Notes: generated by a model from the sequence alone, not told the origin. Shown: positions 7,935 to 16,429, numbered from the stretch's first letter. The stretch: 48,498 nucleotides of DNA from Lachnospiraceae bacterium (GCA_024691125.1 JAILNV010000114.1:1-48498), one strand, 5' to 3'. Numbers and translations are program-made.

Positions 7935-10387
7935 ACGTCCATTTGCTTCTCAATACATTTCTTAACACAGAATAAATATTCGTTTGCCCCGGTATCCGGG
8001 ATCATCATGATAAAGGCTTCACATTTTCTGTATACCCCGTCTGCCTGCTTAATATTGAAAACATCCGCTATATAACCTTCTCCGGACTCTTCTACCCTGC
8101 CGGCCAGTGTTGCAGATTTCAGGAATTCAACACATCTTTCTTTTTCCGGTTCGGGAACCATATTGTCAGCAAAATATGCAATACTCTTCTGCAGATCACG
8201 GGTTTCTATTGCATCCCTGTCCACATATTTGAAGCCTCCAAGCAAAGGCATAATAGTGTTCTCTCTTAAATTCACTGCCTGTACTGTTTCGAACAGAAGA
8301 TTCAGCTCCTTTAGCATTGTATCCATCTTAAGCCTGTCATCGGGCTTACTGTCAAGTGACAGATTTACGATCGATCCCTTAATGATGTGATGACCTCTGT
8401 TCTCAGCTATTGACTGAACGGTAAGACACAGATAGCTCCCGCCTACTGTATAATAGAAGGTTTCAGGGACACCCGAACTCTCTGTTATATGGGCAAATTC
8501 CTGATACTTCTTAATCAGCGGAGAGCCGCTCTTATATGTATATCTGTCTATTTCTTCAAGAGTCATGTTAGGATCTGTAAATACCTGTGCACGGTAGCTT
8601 TGGTTCATAAACAGTGTTTTAAACTCCGTACCGTCATCCTCAATTATCTCAAGCGGAACATCCGTAAGTCTTGCATGAAAACCCGCAATATCATAAAATT
8701 CCTGCCACTCGATACCCTCAGTTTCGATACCTTTCTTGCTGAGATGCTTAAATACATCATCAATGGGCTCAGGCTTGCCGTAATAATATCCCTGGATCCT
8801 TCCACAGCCGATATCCTTTAGGAATTCCAGCTGCTCCTTTGTCTCCACTCCCTCGGCAAGGGTCCGCATCCCTATATCCTTGGCCATGGATACAACAGAT
8901 CTCATTATGCTCTTGGACTTCTCGGTAAACGGAGACAGAAAGCTCATGTCCATCTTCAGCAGATCGAACTTGAAGCCCTTCAGAACTGTGAGCGATGAAT
9001 ATCCGCTTCCGAAGTCATCCATCCATATCTCATATCCGGCTCCCGTGAAATCCTCGATCACCTTCGTCATAAGCTTCTCATCGGATGCTATCATGCTCTC
9101 GGTTATCTCTATATGAATATGATCCTTCGGGATTCTGTATTTCGCAACTGCCGCTTCAACTACCTCAAGCATATCGCAGAGCACGAAATCAAGCCTTGAG
9201 AAGTTCACCGATACCGGTACGACCGGCTTCCCTTCATCCATTCTCTCCCGAAGGCATGCGCACACCTTGCGGACAACAAAGGAATCCAGCTTATGGATCG
9301 TTCTCGCATTCTCAAGCGCGCCTATAAATCTGTCCGGAGGCAGGAAGCCAAGCTCCGGATCTATCCACCTTATAAGTGATTCCATACCGCACAGCTTACC
9401 CGTAAGCGTTCTGACTACCGGCTGGAAATATACCTTCAGCCATTCCTTCTCTATTGCCTCGTCTATCTTCTCCGATACGTGTTCAACCGTCCTTATCTTC
9501 TCGGCAAGTTCGCTCGAATACTCTGCTATATCATTGTTCTTGTCATGCTTGATATGATCGCAGGCGATCTTGGCACATGACAGTGCCGATTCTACATCGA
9601 AATCATTGCTCTGCACAAACCTGTATATACCCATTTTACAGATAACACTGAATTCATTTCCAAAGGTATCATAGAAGATGTGTTCCGCATTGGATGCCTT
9701 GGTTACCACTCCGTCATATTCCGAAAAAACGGCAAAATGATCATCGGAAATCCTCGCCACGAAGGAATTCTCAAAGCATTTGGTCAATATCTTCGAGATA
9801 ACCCTTAAGCATTCATCTCCTTTTGCCACTCCGTTTTCAATATTAAAACGTTTGAAATTCACAAGATTAACATATATTATCGCATATTCGGTCCCATCCG
9901 AATCCGAACGTCCACGTCCAAGATCATTTGCATATCTGTCGAATCTTGACTTGCCCAAAAGCCCGGTGATACCGTCATAATCCACTCCTGCATTATCCCT
10001 GCTGTGAAGGAATAAATACGCATAAAAAATATCCCCCGCTTCATCATCATGAACAAGTGTCCAATGATTTACGACCCGGTGGATATTACCCTTGGCTGAT
10101 TTTATATTAAAGAAAACATATCCGGAGCCTGCAGGTGACTCCTTAAGATACATCTTTATTTCCCTGCCTATTACATCAGGAGAAGGATCATGGATAATGC
10201 CGTCAAAACTGCCTCCCGTATATGTCATGAATTCATCGATATCTGCACAATCAAACAGTCTGATCAGATTATCACTGACATACAGAAGCCTGTGATCCTT
10301 ATCGGCACTATAAACAAAAGCTCCGCCCAGAAAGTTCTGGACAAATGCTTCTTCAAACCTGTTGTCGGTGTTTTGGGGATCGGCCAT
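7931..10387 (-). CDS. c-di-GMP phosphodiesterase: PAS, degenerate GGDEF, EAL, C-terminal sensor
   Basis: The 818-aa protein probably hydrolyses c-di-GMP to pGpG. Order: PAS-like domain (about 10-130), a GGDEF domain whose signature is degraded to RISDDHF (so no cyclase activity), an EAL domain (about 310-560), and a second PAS-like region to the end. EAL catalytic features are retained: ESLIRW (EAL variant keeping the Glu), NFSRLD, EITES, MDDFGSGYSSL, the Lys in LLKMD, EGVET and the QGYYYGKP glutamine. No membrane segments, so cytosolic. The start at 10387 follows a perfect GGAGGTG; the longer frame to 10537 has no ribosome site and would overlap the xylanase. It sits 79 bases after the xylanase and overlaps the next cyclase gene, an opposing pair. 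Confidence 0.9.
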   Translation of the reverse strand: MADPQNTDNRFEEAFVQNFLGGAFVYSADKDHRLLYVSDNLIRLFDCADIDEFMTYTGGSFDGIIHDPSPDVIGREIKMYLKESPAGSGYVFFNIKSAKGNIHRVVNHWTLVHDDEAGDIFYAYLFLHSRDNAGVDYDGITGLLGKSRFDRYANDLGRGRSDSDGTEYAIIYVNLVNFKRFNIENGVAKGDECLRVISKILTKCFENSFVARISDDHFAVFSEYDGVVTKASNAEHIFYDTFGNEFSVICKMGIYRFVQSNDFDVESALSCAKIACDHIKHDKNNDIAEYSSELAEKIRTVEHVSEKIDEAIEKEWLKVYFQPVVRTLTGKLCGMESLIRWIDPELGFLPPDRFIGALENARTIHKLDSFVVRKVCACLRERMDEGKPVVPVSVNFSRLDFVLCDMLEVVEAAVAKYRIPKDHIHIEITESMIASDEKLMTKVIEDFTGAGYEIWMDDFGSGYSSLTVLKGFKFDLLKMDMSFLSPFTEKSKSIMRSVVSMAKDIGMRTLAEGVETKEQLEFLKDIGCGRIQGYYYGKPEPIDDVFKHLSKKGIETEGIEWQEFYDIAGFHARLTDVPLEIIEDDGTEFKTLFMNQSYRAQVFTDPNMTLEEIDRYTYKSGSPLIKKYQEFAHITESSGVPETFYYTVGGSYLCLTVQSIAENRGHHIIKGSIVNLSLDSKPDDRLKMDTMLKELNLLFETVQAVNLRENTIMPLLGGFKYVDRDAIETRDLQKSIAYFADNMVPEPEKERCVEFLKSATLAGRVEESGEGYIADVFNIKQADGVYRKCEAFIMMIPDTGANEYLFCVKKCIEKQMDV

Positions 10388-10466
10388 ACGCACCTCCTCT
10401 GTCCGGATTCTAAATGCCGCATTCACAGAGCATACCTGTTTCAAAACAGAGTCTGTGGGAATAATA

Positions 10467-12023
10467 TTATAACATATTCTGTGTTCGGTTGTCCATGAAC
10501 GAGTACAGTGCAGGCTTGGGTTCGTAATTACTGTCAAAAAGAAGCGGATACTGCTTAATCATTCCGTCCGCGCCCCCGCCTGCAGGATTAAATGTCTGGA
10601 GCCATGAATTTCTGTCAATAACTCCCCACGTTGTTATTCCGCCTGTCTTTATTCCATCCGCATGAGCCTTCTTAAGTACATCATATAATTCACCCAGATA
10701 CTCTGCCTGCTCATCATAGGCCTCTCTTATCTCTTCCTCCGAGTTCCCTGTCTCCTTCTCTGCCCTCAGATCAAGCTCGGTTAACATAACTTTATCCACA
10801 ATCCCGCCGTATGCCCTTACTGCCTTATCAAACTGTTCCGGAGTAGGCTTGTTCACACAATAGTGAGCCTGCATCCCGAATCCGTCTATCCTTGCACCCG
10901 GCGCATCCTTCACATCCTGTATGAGTCTGATTATGCCCCTCATCTTACTTTCCATGCATTCATTATAATCGTTGTAATAAAGATCCACTTCAGGCGATGC
11001 ATATTTATTGGCATATCTGAAAGCATTTATTATAAATTCATTGCTCTTATATACGTGCCACCAGCTTGATTTAATGGTATGGACCGGATCGGTAAGACTG
11101 TCGTTACCCGCTTCCGTATCCTTTCTGTATGTACCCGAAGCATCGCTTACAGCCTCATTGACAACATCCCATCCGTAGAAGAGTCCGTTATATCTGCTGC
11201 CCTCTCCCGTATAATACTCAAGCATGGACTTGATATACCATTCAAGACGCCTGTTCATGGTCTCCTTGGACACATAATCTTTCGATGCATCATAATCCTC
11301 ATGAAAGAACCATTCCGGAGCCATGGAATGCCACACAAGCACATGCCCCCTTACCTTAATAACCCTGTCGGGGTGTGCCGTGTTCCATTCAAGGATCATG
11401 TCGAGCATCGCATCCGGTTTCGAATGGTCAAGAGTAGGAACAGTAATCATTTCACCGTTTAGCTCCTCCTCATGAAGGCTTCCCGCAGGGCATACGGCGT
11501 TACTGTACCCGAACATGCAGTCCATCTTAAGTTCATTCTCGAGGGTTACCGCATTGAAATGTTTATGCACTATATCCATCAGACGCCCGTCATTTATGGT
11601 ATAAATATTTATTGCGGCACCTGCTATCGCACCGTCTCCCAGTCCGTTCTCAGACGAAAGCGCGGCATACAGAGAATCCTCTTCCTTATTTTTCTCAGGA
11701 TCCTGCTTTCCTTCATCTGTCACAGCCTCGGCTCCATCCGTGCCTGCTTTCTCACTCGTATTTGCAAATACTACTCCGTTATCCTGTGTGGATTCCCCAT
11801 TTCCGCCATCCGTATCAGTTCCCACAAAAGTATCCTCTGATTTCAGTCCATCGCTTTCTTTTCCCGAAAGAATATTTATACTTTCCTTAAGCTCAGAGCA
11901 TCCGGAGGTGATAAACAAAAAAGATAATATAATGGCACTGATGCATACCCTTATATACACCGGCTTTATCCGCTTATGACTTTTCTGTTTACTTTTATTG
12001 GCAGTCATTGTATCTTTTTTCAT
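10467..12023 (-). CDS. GH10 endo-1,4-beta-xylanase, surface lipoprotein
   Basis: This 518-aa enzyme cleaves internal beta-1,4 links in xylan at the cell surface. A basic N-terminus and hydrophobic segment (residues 22-41) end in a lipobox-like FITSGC with C42, so lipid anchoring is likely. A Ser/Glu/Asp-rich linker runs to about residue 115, then the GH10 barrel. Signatures: GHVLVWHSMAPEWFF, WDVVNEAV with acid/base E290, MLTELDLR with nucleophile E416, and GITTWGVIDRNSW at the C-terminal end. No carbohydrate-binding module is visible. The ATG at 12023 overlaps the queH stop (ATGA), with GGAG 8 bases upstream, so it is translationally coupled to queH. It heads the xylan/c-di-GMP block with the EAL, GGDEF and GH120 genes. 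Confidence 0.95.
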   Translation of the reverse strand: MKKDTMTANKSKQKSHKRIKPVYIRVCISAIILSFLFITSGCSELKESINILSGKESDGLKSEDTFVGTDTDGGNGESTQDNGVVFANTSEKAGTDGAEAVTDEGKQDPEKNKEEDSLYAALSSENGLGDGAIAGAAINIYTINDGRLMDIVHKHFNAVTLENELKMDCMFGYSNAVCPAGSLHEEELNGEMITVPTLDHSKPDAMLDMILEWNTAHPDRVIKVRGHVLVWHSMAPEWFFHEDYDASKDYVSKETMNRRLEWYIKSMLEYYTGEGSRYNGLFYGWDVVNEAVSDASGTYRKDTEAGNDSLTDPVHTIKSSWWHVYKSNEFIINAFRYANKYASPEVDLYYNDYNECMESKMRGIIRLIQDVKDAPGARIDGFGMQAHYCVNKPTPEQFDKAVRAYGGIVDKVMLTELDLRAEKETGNSEEEIREAYDEQAEYLGELYDVLKKAHADGIKTGGITTWGVIDRNSWLQTFNPAGGGADGMIKQYPLLFDSNYEPKPALYSFMDNRTQNML

Positions 12024-12715
12024 ATTCTCTTCTCCGGAGTCATCTCCTGCCTCTTCTGCCTCTCCTGCCTTGAATATACACAGCCGCAGTAGTCCTGCCT
12101 GTACAGGTCATATTCTTTGCTAAGTTCACAGGAAATTTTGTATCCGTTTCGTTTTTTGAAATCCGAAGAGAGATGCTTAACCCCGTATTCCACTGACAGC
12201 TTCTCCCCGATCTCATTTATTTTCTCCGCGTTCTTAAGAGGACTTATTGAAAGAGTGGTCGTAAAGTAATCATAACCTCCGTCATGTGCATATTCCGCCG
12301 CCTCACGCATCCTTAGCTCATAACACTTAAAGCATCTTTCCCCACCCTCGGGAACATCTTCGAGTCCTTTGGCCATATCATAAAAGATCCGCGGATCATA
12401 TTCACCGCATATAAACCTTATCATAGCGGCTTGTACATCCGGGGCATCCTCAGTTCCCCGGTCCGCCCGTTCATTCGAAGCTTTCCTGTTCAGGGCGTCT
12501 ATAAGCCGCTTCTGTTCCGCAGCTCTTTTATCCCATTCCTCCGGCGGATAGATATTAGGATTATAATACAGGACTGTGATATCAAAATACTGCTTTAAAT
12601 ATGTCAGCACATATGAGCTGCACGGTGCGCAACAGCTATGCAGAAGCAAAGAAGGTCTGTTAGTCAGACCTTCTATTACCTTATCAAGCTCTTTTTGATA
12701 ATTGCGTTTATTCAT
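12020..12715 (-). CDS. queH: Epoxyqueuosine reductase QueH
   Basis: QueH performs the last step of queuosine synthesis, reducing epoxyqueuosine in tRNA, using an iron-sulfur cluster and a metal site. The 231-aa protein shows the family's cysteines: LLHSCCAPCSSYV near residue 27, GGERCFKCYELRM near residue 135 and DYCGCVYS near residue 215. It also has NPNIYPPEEW, typical of the former DUF208 family. No other queuosine genes occur in the window. It lies 9 bases after trxA, and its stop overlaps the xylanase start by ATGA. A link of thioredoxin to the redox enzyme QueH is plausible; the link to xylanase looks like simple operon sharing. Confidence 0.93.
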   Translation of the reverse strand: MNKRNYQKELDKVIEGLTNRPSLLLHSCCAPCSSYVLTYLKQYFDITVLYYNPNIYPPEEWDKRAAEQKRLIDALNRKASNERADRGTEDAPDVQAAMIRFICGEYDPRIFYDMAKGLEDVPEGGERCFKCYELRMREAAEYAHDGGYDYFTTTLSISPLKNAEKINEIGEKLSVEYGVKHLSSDFKKRNGYKISCELSKEYDLYRQDYCGCVYSRQERQKRQEMTPEKRI

Positions 12716-12724
12716 TTCCGCTTC

Positions 12725-13039
12725 TTATCCCTTTACAAGCGCCACATATTCCTGCTTGCTCTTAAGGCCTATAGCCTTATTCTTTACCTGACCGTTCTCA
12801 AATGCTATGACAGTAGGGATACTCATTACACCATATTGTCCGGAAAGCTCATCTTCTTCATCAACATTTACCTTACCTACCTTGAACTGTCCGTCATATT
12901 CCTCTGCTATCTCGCTTATTATGGGGCCTGCCATCTTACAGGGACCGCACCATGGTGCCCAGAAATCCACCAGTACGGGTATATCCGATTTAATTACTTC
13001 TGCTTCAAAATTATCACTTGTTAATACCAGTTCAGCCAT
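12725..13039 (-). CDS. trxA: Thioredoxin
   Basis: The 104-aa protein is a standard thioredoxin, reducing disulfides of cytosolic proteins. It contains the active site WAPWCGPCK near residue 28 and the cis-proline region MSIPTVIAF. The start at 13039 is set by AGGAGG six bases upstream; seven codons of open frame lie before it. It is the first gene of the apparent operon trxA-queH-xylanase and is preceded by a TATAAT promoter about 100 bases upstream, with two small hairpins in the leader (GGTCC/GGACC and GGGATCA/TGATCCC). Confidence 0.96.
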   Translation of the reverse strand: MAELVLTSDNFEAEVIKSDIPVLVDFWAPWCGPCKMAGPIISEIAEEYDGQFKVGKVNVDEEDELSGQYGVMSIPTVIAFENGQVKNKAIGLKSKQEYVALVKG

Positions 13040-13137
13040 TTGATACCTCCTGTTAATCATTTTCTGTTAAGCGGGATCAATGATGATCCCCCGATCCGGT
13101 CCTGGTTTGGACCAACGGTACAGATACGTCTTGTTTG

Positions 13138-13167
13138 ATTATACCATCAGTCGGGCATATCGCACAA
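13138..13167 (-). promoter_or_regulatory. Sigma-A-type promoter of trxA
   Basis: Minus-strand -35 TTGTGC (13162-13167), 18-base spacer, -10 TATAAT (13138-13143). Transcription would begin near 13131 and read trxA, queH, the xylanase and probably everything through the GH120 gene. Confidence 0.65.
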
Positions 13168-13174
13168 CATAAAC

Positions 13175-14314
13175 TTATTTCGACATAAGCCGGCTTATAT
13201 TCTTGATCATGATCGATATGGTTCCATCCGGATTGGTTATAAACTCAACATTATCATTATTATTGTATTCATCCATCGGAATATTTATCTCAATACCCGT
13301 ATCTGTTTTAAGATACTGCTTCCTGAATTTCCTTACCGTGGCTTCAGCCTGCGGACGCACCTCTTCATCAGCCATATTGTACTTTTCAAGCTTCTGTGTG
13401 AATTCCTCTTTGACCGTCGGATATTCATCATATAATTTCTCACCGATAACAGAAGGAGTCACTGCCCCTTCTTCCCTTATCTGCTGTTCGATAACCGCCT
13501 TGGTCTCAAGCTGCTTCTCGATATTGTCCTCGAAGTACTTATGATTGATCTGATCTACGGCCTTCTCCACTATCTTCATCCTTGTCTTCTGCGACATACG
13601 CGCATGACAGTCAAGGTAAAGCTCGGAAAGATAATTGGTCTTAACGCCGTTAACCTCATACTTCTTCTCAACGATCCTTATCGAATAATCGGACAGATCT
13701 ATAATGATGGCCTCAGATAATCTGGATCCCGCAGCAGGCAGAGTTGCGCGCTGCATTATAATGGCATTGTAATTACTGCCGTCATCCGCATTCTGTGTCA
13801 TATGGATAAAGCTGTCCTTGTAATTCATCTTAAGCATCGCAAGATATTGATTCCCTTCATTCTGAAAAGTCACAACACAGAAATCCGCAGAAGGAATATC
13901 CGGATTCGCAAGCATTATATCATAAAGCCTTACAGCCGCTTCCTTGCTGAATCCGATAAAATCATTCTCATCGAAGTTCCTAACAAGGTCATACATTCCC
14001 TGATGTTCATAGTTTCTCCCGTCTTCATGTCCTGTTCCGTAATCCGGATCCTCAGCATAATCTATGCTGTTCCTGTCCGAAGCCTCATTGATATCCGTGC
14101 CGCTTCCATCCATGTGCGGCTCAGAATCGTTTCCTTCCCTGAATACACATGACTTAAGATCATCACCTGCTGCCACTCTGTAAATATGGCTTCGCAGCAG
14201 ATCATTAAGCTCCTCATGCCTTTCAAGTACGTACTCTGAGAGGATCGGCATGCCTACTTCCGTTTCCAGTATATGTACTATTGCATTTGTGATTATAATT
14301 TCGTCTTTTTGCAT
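13175..14314 (-). CDS. Nucleoid-associated protein, NdpA (PF04245) family
   Basis: The 379-aa product resembles the 37-kDa nucleoid-associated family as found in Firmicutes. The start (QKDEIIITNAIVHILETEVG, then MPILSEYVLE) and the central MLKMNYKDSFIHMTQ and ATLPAAGSRLSEAIIIDLSD segments are characteristic. A charged, low-complexity insert lies near residues 60-105. There is no membrane segment, so it is cytosolic and probably DNA-associated; precise function of the Firmicute members is unclear. The gene follows greA by 9 bases and is last in its operon. The ribosome site (TTAGGT) is weak, suggesting coupling to greA translation. I see no clear terminator behind it. Confidence 0.75.
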   Translation of the reverse strand: MQKDEIIITNAIVHILETEVGMPILSEYVLERHEELNDLLRSHIYRVAAGDDLKSCVFREGNDSEPHMDGSGTDINEASDRNSIDYAEDPDYGTGHEDGRNYEHQGMYDLVRNFDENDFIGFSKEAAVRLYDIMLANPDIPSADFCVVTFQNEGNQYLAMLKMNYKDSFIHMTQNADDGSNYNAIIMQRATLPAAGSRLSEAIIIDLSDYSIRIVEKKYEVNGVKTNYLSELYLDCHARMSQKTRMKIVEKAVDQINHKYFEDNIEKQLETKAVIEQQIREEGAVTPSVIGEKLYDEYPTVKEEFTQKLEKYNMADEEVRPQAEATVRKFRKQYLKTDTGIEINIPMDEYNNNDNVEFITNPDGTISIMIKNISRLMSK

Positions 14315-14323
14315 TATGTAAAC

Positions 14324-14827
14324 CTAATATGAATTCAGTTCGTCCTGACTGTCATCCGTTGTCTTATCAATATCCTTAACTATAACATAGTAAGATATGC
14401 TGTCATCCACCTGCACCAATATCCTGTCTCCGAGCTTGTGATGCATAAGCGCCTTTCCAAGCGGCGATTCTATGCTTATAAGTCCGTTAAGTGAATTGGC
14501 ACGTACGGTGGTTACGATCTTATACTTCTCCTGTGAATGATCGTCCTCGAATTCAACCGTCACCATATTATTGATACCTACTTCATCTTCTTTGGAACTG
14601 TCATCTATAACTACGGCTGATTTAATCATTCTCTCAAGATATCGTATACGGCTCTCATTCCTGTTCTTCTCCTGCTTTGCCGCCTTGTATTCAAAGTTCT
14701 CCGAAAGATCTCCGTGAGCTCTTGCTTCTTTAACATGTTCCAGTAACTGAGGACGCAGGGTTACCTTTCTGTATTCTGCTTCTTCCTCCATTTTCTTAAT
14801 ATCTGACTGTGTTAATCTGTCGTGCAT
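14324..14827 (-). CDS. greA: GreA-family transcript cleavage factor
   Basis: GreA enters the RNA polymerase secondary channel and stimulates cleavage of backtracked RNA. The 167-aa protein has an N-terminal coiled coil (residues 1-80) with the tip motif EARAHGDLSENFEYKAAKQE near residue 34, in which the acidic D and E coordinate catalytic magnesium, and a C-terminal FKBP-like globular domain (SPLGKALMHHKLGDRI). Length and layout fit GreA. The C-terminal tail is acidic (DDSQDELNSY). A second GreA paralogue elsewhere in the genome cannot be excluded, so the symbol is by family. It sits between a repeat protein gene and the nucleoid-associated gene. Confidence 0.88.
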   Translation of the reverse strand: MHDRLTQSDIKKMEEEAEYRKVTLRPQLLEHVKEARAHGDLSENFEYKAAKQEKNRNESRIRYLERMIKSAVVIDDSSKEDEVGINNMVTVEFEDDHSQEKYKIVTTVRANSLNGLISIESPLGKALMHHKLGDRILVQVDDSISYYVIVKDIDKTTDDSQDELNSY

Positions 14828-14849
14828 TTTTTATCCTGCCTTTGTATTT

Positions 14850-15389
14850 TTAATTTCCTTCTCTTGCTTTTGCCACAAGATCGTCCACTGCACTCTGCTT
14901 CGGTTTAAGAAGGGAAGCAAGCAGAGCCTCCTGATCGTCATCTGCAGAAGCGGTCCCCCCTGCACCGGGCTCTTCCGTTCCGTTTACCTCTGCTGCCATC
15001 ATGGCAAAAACATCATCTACATTGTTCTGCTTCGCCCCTGAAAACTGCGCCATGATACGGGCTACTTCATCATCCATGGAGGGATCCCCCGTTGGACTCG
15101 TACTGCTGCTATCCGTATTGGTGTCTGCACTGTTTTCCGCGGCCATTGCAGCAAATACATCATCCACACTGTTCTGTTTTGCATCTGCAAACTGCGCCAT
15201 GATGCGTGCTACCTCGTCATCCATAGCGGCATCACCCGTGGGACTGCCGGACGACTGTTCTGTACCGGCTGTCTCCGCAGCGCTTCCGTCTCCGGTCTCC
15301 TGTGTGCTTTCTTCTGACTCTGCGGTCTTATATAGCTTTGTATGATCATATTGATACCATTTTATTATAGGATTATGCCGATCGTACAT
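14850..15389 (-). CDS. Hypothetical protein with 49-residue acidic repeats
   Basis: Function not recognised. The 179-aa product begins with a short conserved-looking segment (YDRHNPIIKWYQYDHTKLYK), followed by a Ser/Thr/Glu-rich spacer and two near-identical repeats of 49 residues built on MDDEVARIMAQF, then AKQN.VDDVFA.MAAE. A third degenerate copy closes the protein (DDQEALLASLLKPKQSAVDD). No signal peptide or membrane segment. The start at 15389 is chosen because GGAGG lies five bases upstream, whereas the ATG at 15401 has none. It is first in the operon with the greA-type gene (22-base gap). The amphipathic repeats look like short helical docking motifs; role unknown. Confidence 0.75.
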   Translation of the reverse strand: MYDRHNPIIKWYQYDHTKLYKTAESEESTQETGDGSAAETAGTEQSSGSPTGDAAMDDEVARIMAQFADAKQNSVDDVFAAMAAENSADTNTDSSSTSPTGDPSMDDEVARIMAQFSGAKQNNVDDVFAMMAAEVNGTEEPGAGGTASADDDQEALLASLLKPKQSAVDDLVAKAREGN

Positions 15390-15441
15390 ATACGCCTCCA
15401 TGAAATCCGCGTCTTTGCGAAGATCACTCCCCTGTTACTAT

Positions 15442-15469
15442 AGTATATCATTTAATCCGGTCTTTGTAA
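15442..15469 (-). promoter_or_regulatory. Promoter of the repeat protein-greA operon
   Basis: Minus-strand -35 TTACAA (15464-15469), 16-base spacer and -10 TATACT (15442-15447), about 50 bases before the start codon at 15389. Confidence 0.55.
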
Positions 15470-15489
15470 TATATCTTTTTTGTTTCTTT

Positions 15490-15709
15490 CCTGTTTGCTT
15501 CTGTTCGTTACGACATCACACATCTGGAAGTCCGGGATGCAGAGGGGTTGACACGAAGCAGACACTATCTACGACATTTGACGAGCCTGTCAGGCTTCAC
15601 TTAGGCATGTCTTAGTGAAACGACAGGTGAGGAGCATGAGTAGATGTGGCTGATTCGGGGCAATCCCGGCGGCTGCTCAAATGAAGTGGCATGATCTCAT
15701 GAGCCATCC
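15490..15709. other. Structured gene-free region: candidate ncRNA or IS200/IS605 remnant
   Basis: About 220 bases between the divergent greA operon and thrH promoters hold dense inverted repeats. CCTGTC/GACAGG encloses TCACT-T-AG/CT-T-AGTGA around 15590-15630, and ATCTAC/GTAGAT lies outside it. CGGG-GCAAT-CCCG lies near 15655-15670 and GCTCA/TGAGC near 15675-15704. A short open frame ends at 15615 (FDEPVRLHLGMS) and could be the tail of a decayed transposon gene. No T-run terminator is visible on either strand. Known riboswitch classes were not recognised. Base composition is richer in GC than the flanks. Confidence 0.4.
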
Positions 15710-15738
15710 TTGACTATCAGACCCCCGTAAAGTAAAAT
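15710..15738 (+). promoter_or_regulatory. Promoter of thrH
   Basis: -35 TTGACT (15710-15715), 17-base spacer, -10 TAAAAT (15733-15738); transcription would begin about 30 bases before the thrH start. This places the structured region 15490-15709 upstream of, not within, the thrH leader. Confidence 0.65.
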
Positions 15739-15773
15739 AAACAGGAATCTCAACAAAACGGAGGACACACATA

Positions 15774-16376
15774 ATGGAAATCGTATGTTTGGATATGGAA
15801 GGTGTACTCGTTCCTGAAATATGGATCGCATTCTCGGAAGCCACCGGTATTCCGGAGCTGAGGAAAACAACAAGGGATGAACCCGATTACGATAAGCTGA
15901 TGAAATACCGCATAGGAATCCTTAAGGAACACAGCCTCGGGCTCAAAGAGATACAGGATACCATCGCAACTATAGACCCTTTCCCGGGAGCAAAGGAATT
16001 CCTCGACGAACTCAGAAGCCTGACACAGGTCATAATATTAAGCGATACCTTTACACAGTTCGCTTCGCCCCTCATGAAGAAGTTAGGCTGGCCCACACTA
16101 TTCTGCAATACTCTTGAAGTATCAGACAACGGTGAGATAACAGGCTACAGAATGCGTTGTGAAAAGTCCAAGCTCACAACAGTCAAAGCTCTTCAGTCAA
16201 TCGGTTATGAGACGATCGCAGCAGGAGACAGCTTCAATGACCTCGGGATGATACAGGCAGGAAAAGCAGGCTTTCTGTTCAGAAGCACGGAACAGATAAA
16301 AAAAGATTACCCTCAATATAAGGCCTTTGAAGAATACAACGACTTACTGAATGCAATAAAAGAAGAGCTGTCATAA
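15774..16376 (+). CDS. thrH: Bifunctional phosphoserine phosphatase/homoserine phosphotransferase
   Basis: ThrH is a HAD-superfamily enzyme that dephosphorylates phosphoserine and can transfer phosphate to homoserine. The 200-aa protein matches the family over its length: motif I LDMEGVLVPEIW with nucleophile D7 and D/E9, TTRDEPDYDKLMKYR, motif II VIILSDTF with Ser/Thr, and motif III AAGDSFNDLGM. The start follows GGAGG nine bases upstream. It is cytosolic, monocistronic, on the plus strand between two minus-strand operons, with its own promoter and a terminator overlapping its stop codon. Confidence 0.93.
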   Translation: MEIVCLDMEGVLVPEIWIAFSEATGIPELRKTTRDEPDYDKLMKYRIGILKEHSLGLKEIQDTIATIDPFPGAKEFLDELRSLTQVIILSDTFTQFASPLMKKLGWPTLFCNTLEVSDNGEITGYRMRCEKSKLTTVKALQSIGYETIAAGDSFNDLGMIQAGKAGFLFRSTEQIKKDYPQYKAFEEYNDLLNAIKEELS

Positions 16377-16392
16377 GGCAGCTCTTCTTCAT
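16360..16392 (+). terminator. Terminator of thrH
   Basis: AAGAAGAGCTG pairs with CAGCTCTTCTT around the stop codon, followed by a pyrimidine-rich tract. The last codons of thrH form the left stem. Confidence 0.75.
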
Positions 16393-16429
16393 CTCTATAT
16401 ACACTTAACCCGTAATAATGCTCCGCGCC

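Noticed and set aside
10388-10537. Longer N-terminus for the EAL protein
   Set aside because: The extra 50 residues lack a ribosome site, overlap the xylanase gene and look like chance translation; a perfect GGAGGTG precedes 10387.
15400-15615. 71-codon plus-strand frame as a gene
   Set aside because: No ribosome site, and its first half crosses the promoter of the divergent operon; only the last 30 codons might be a remnant of a transposon gene.
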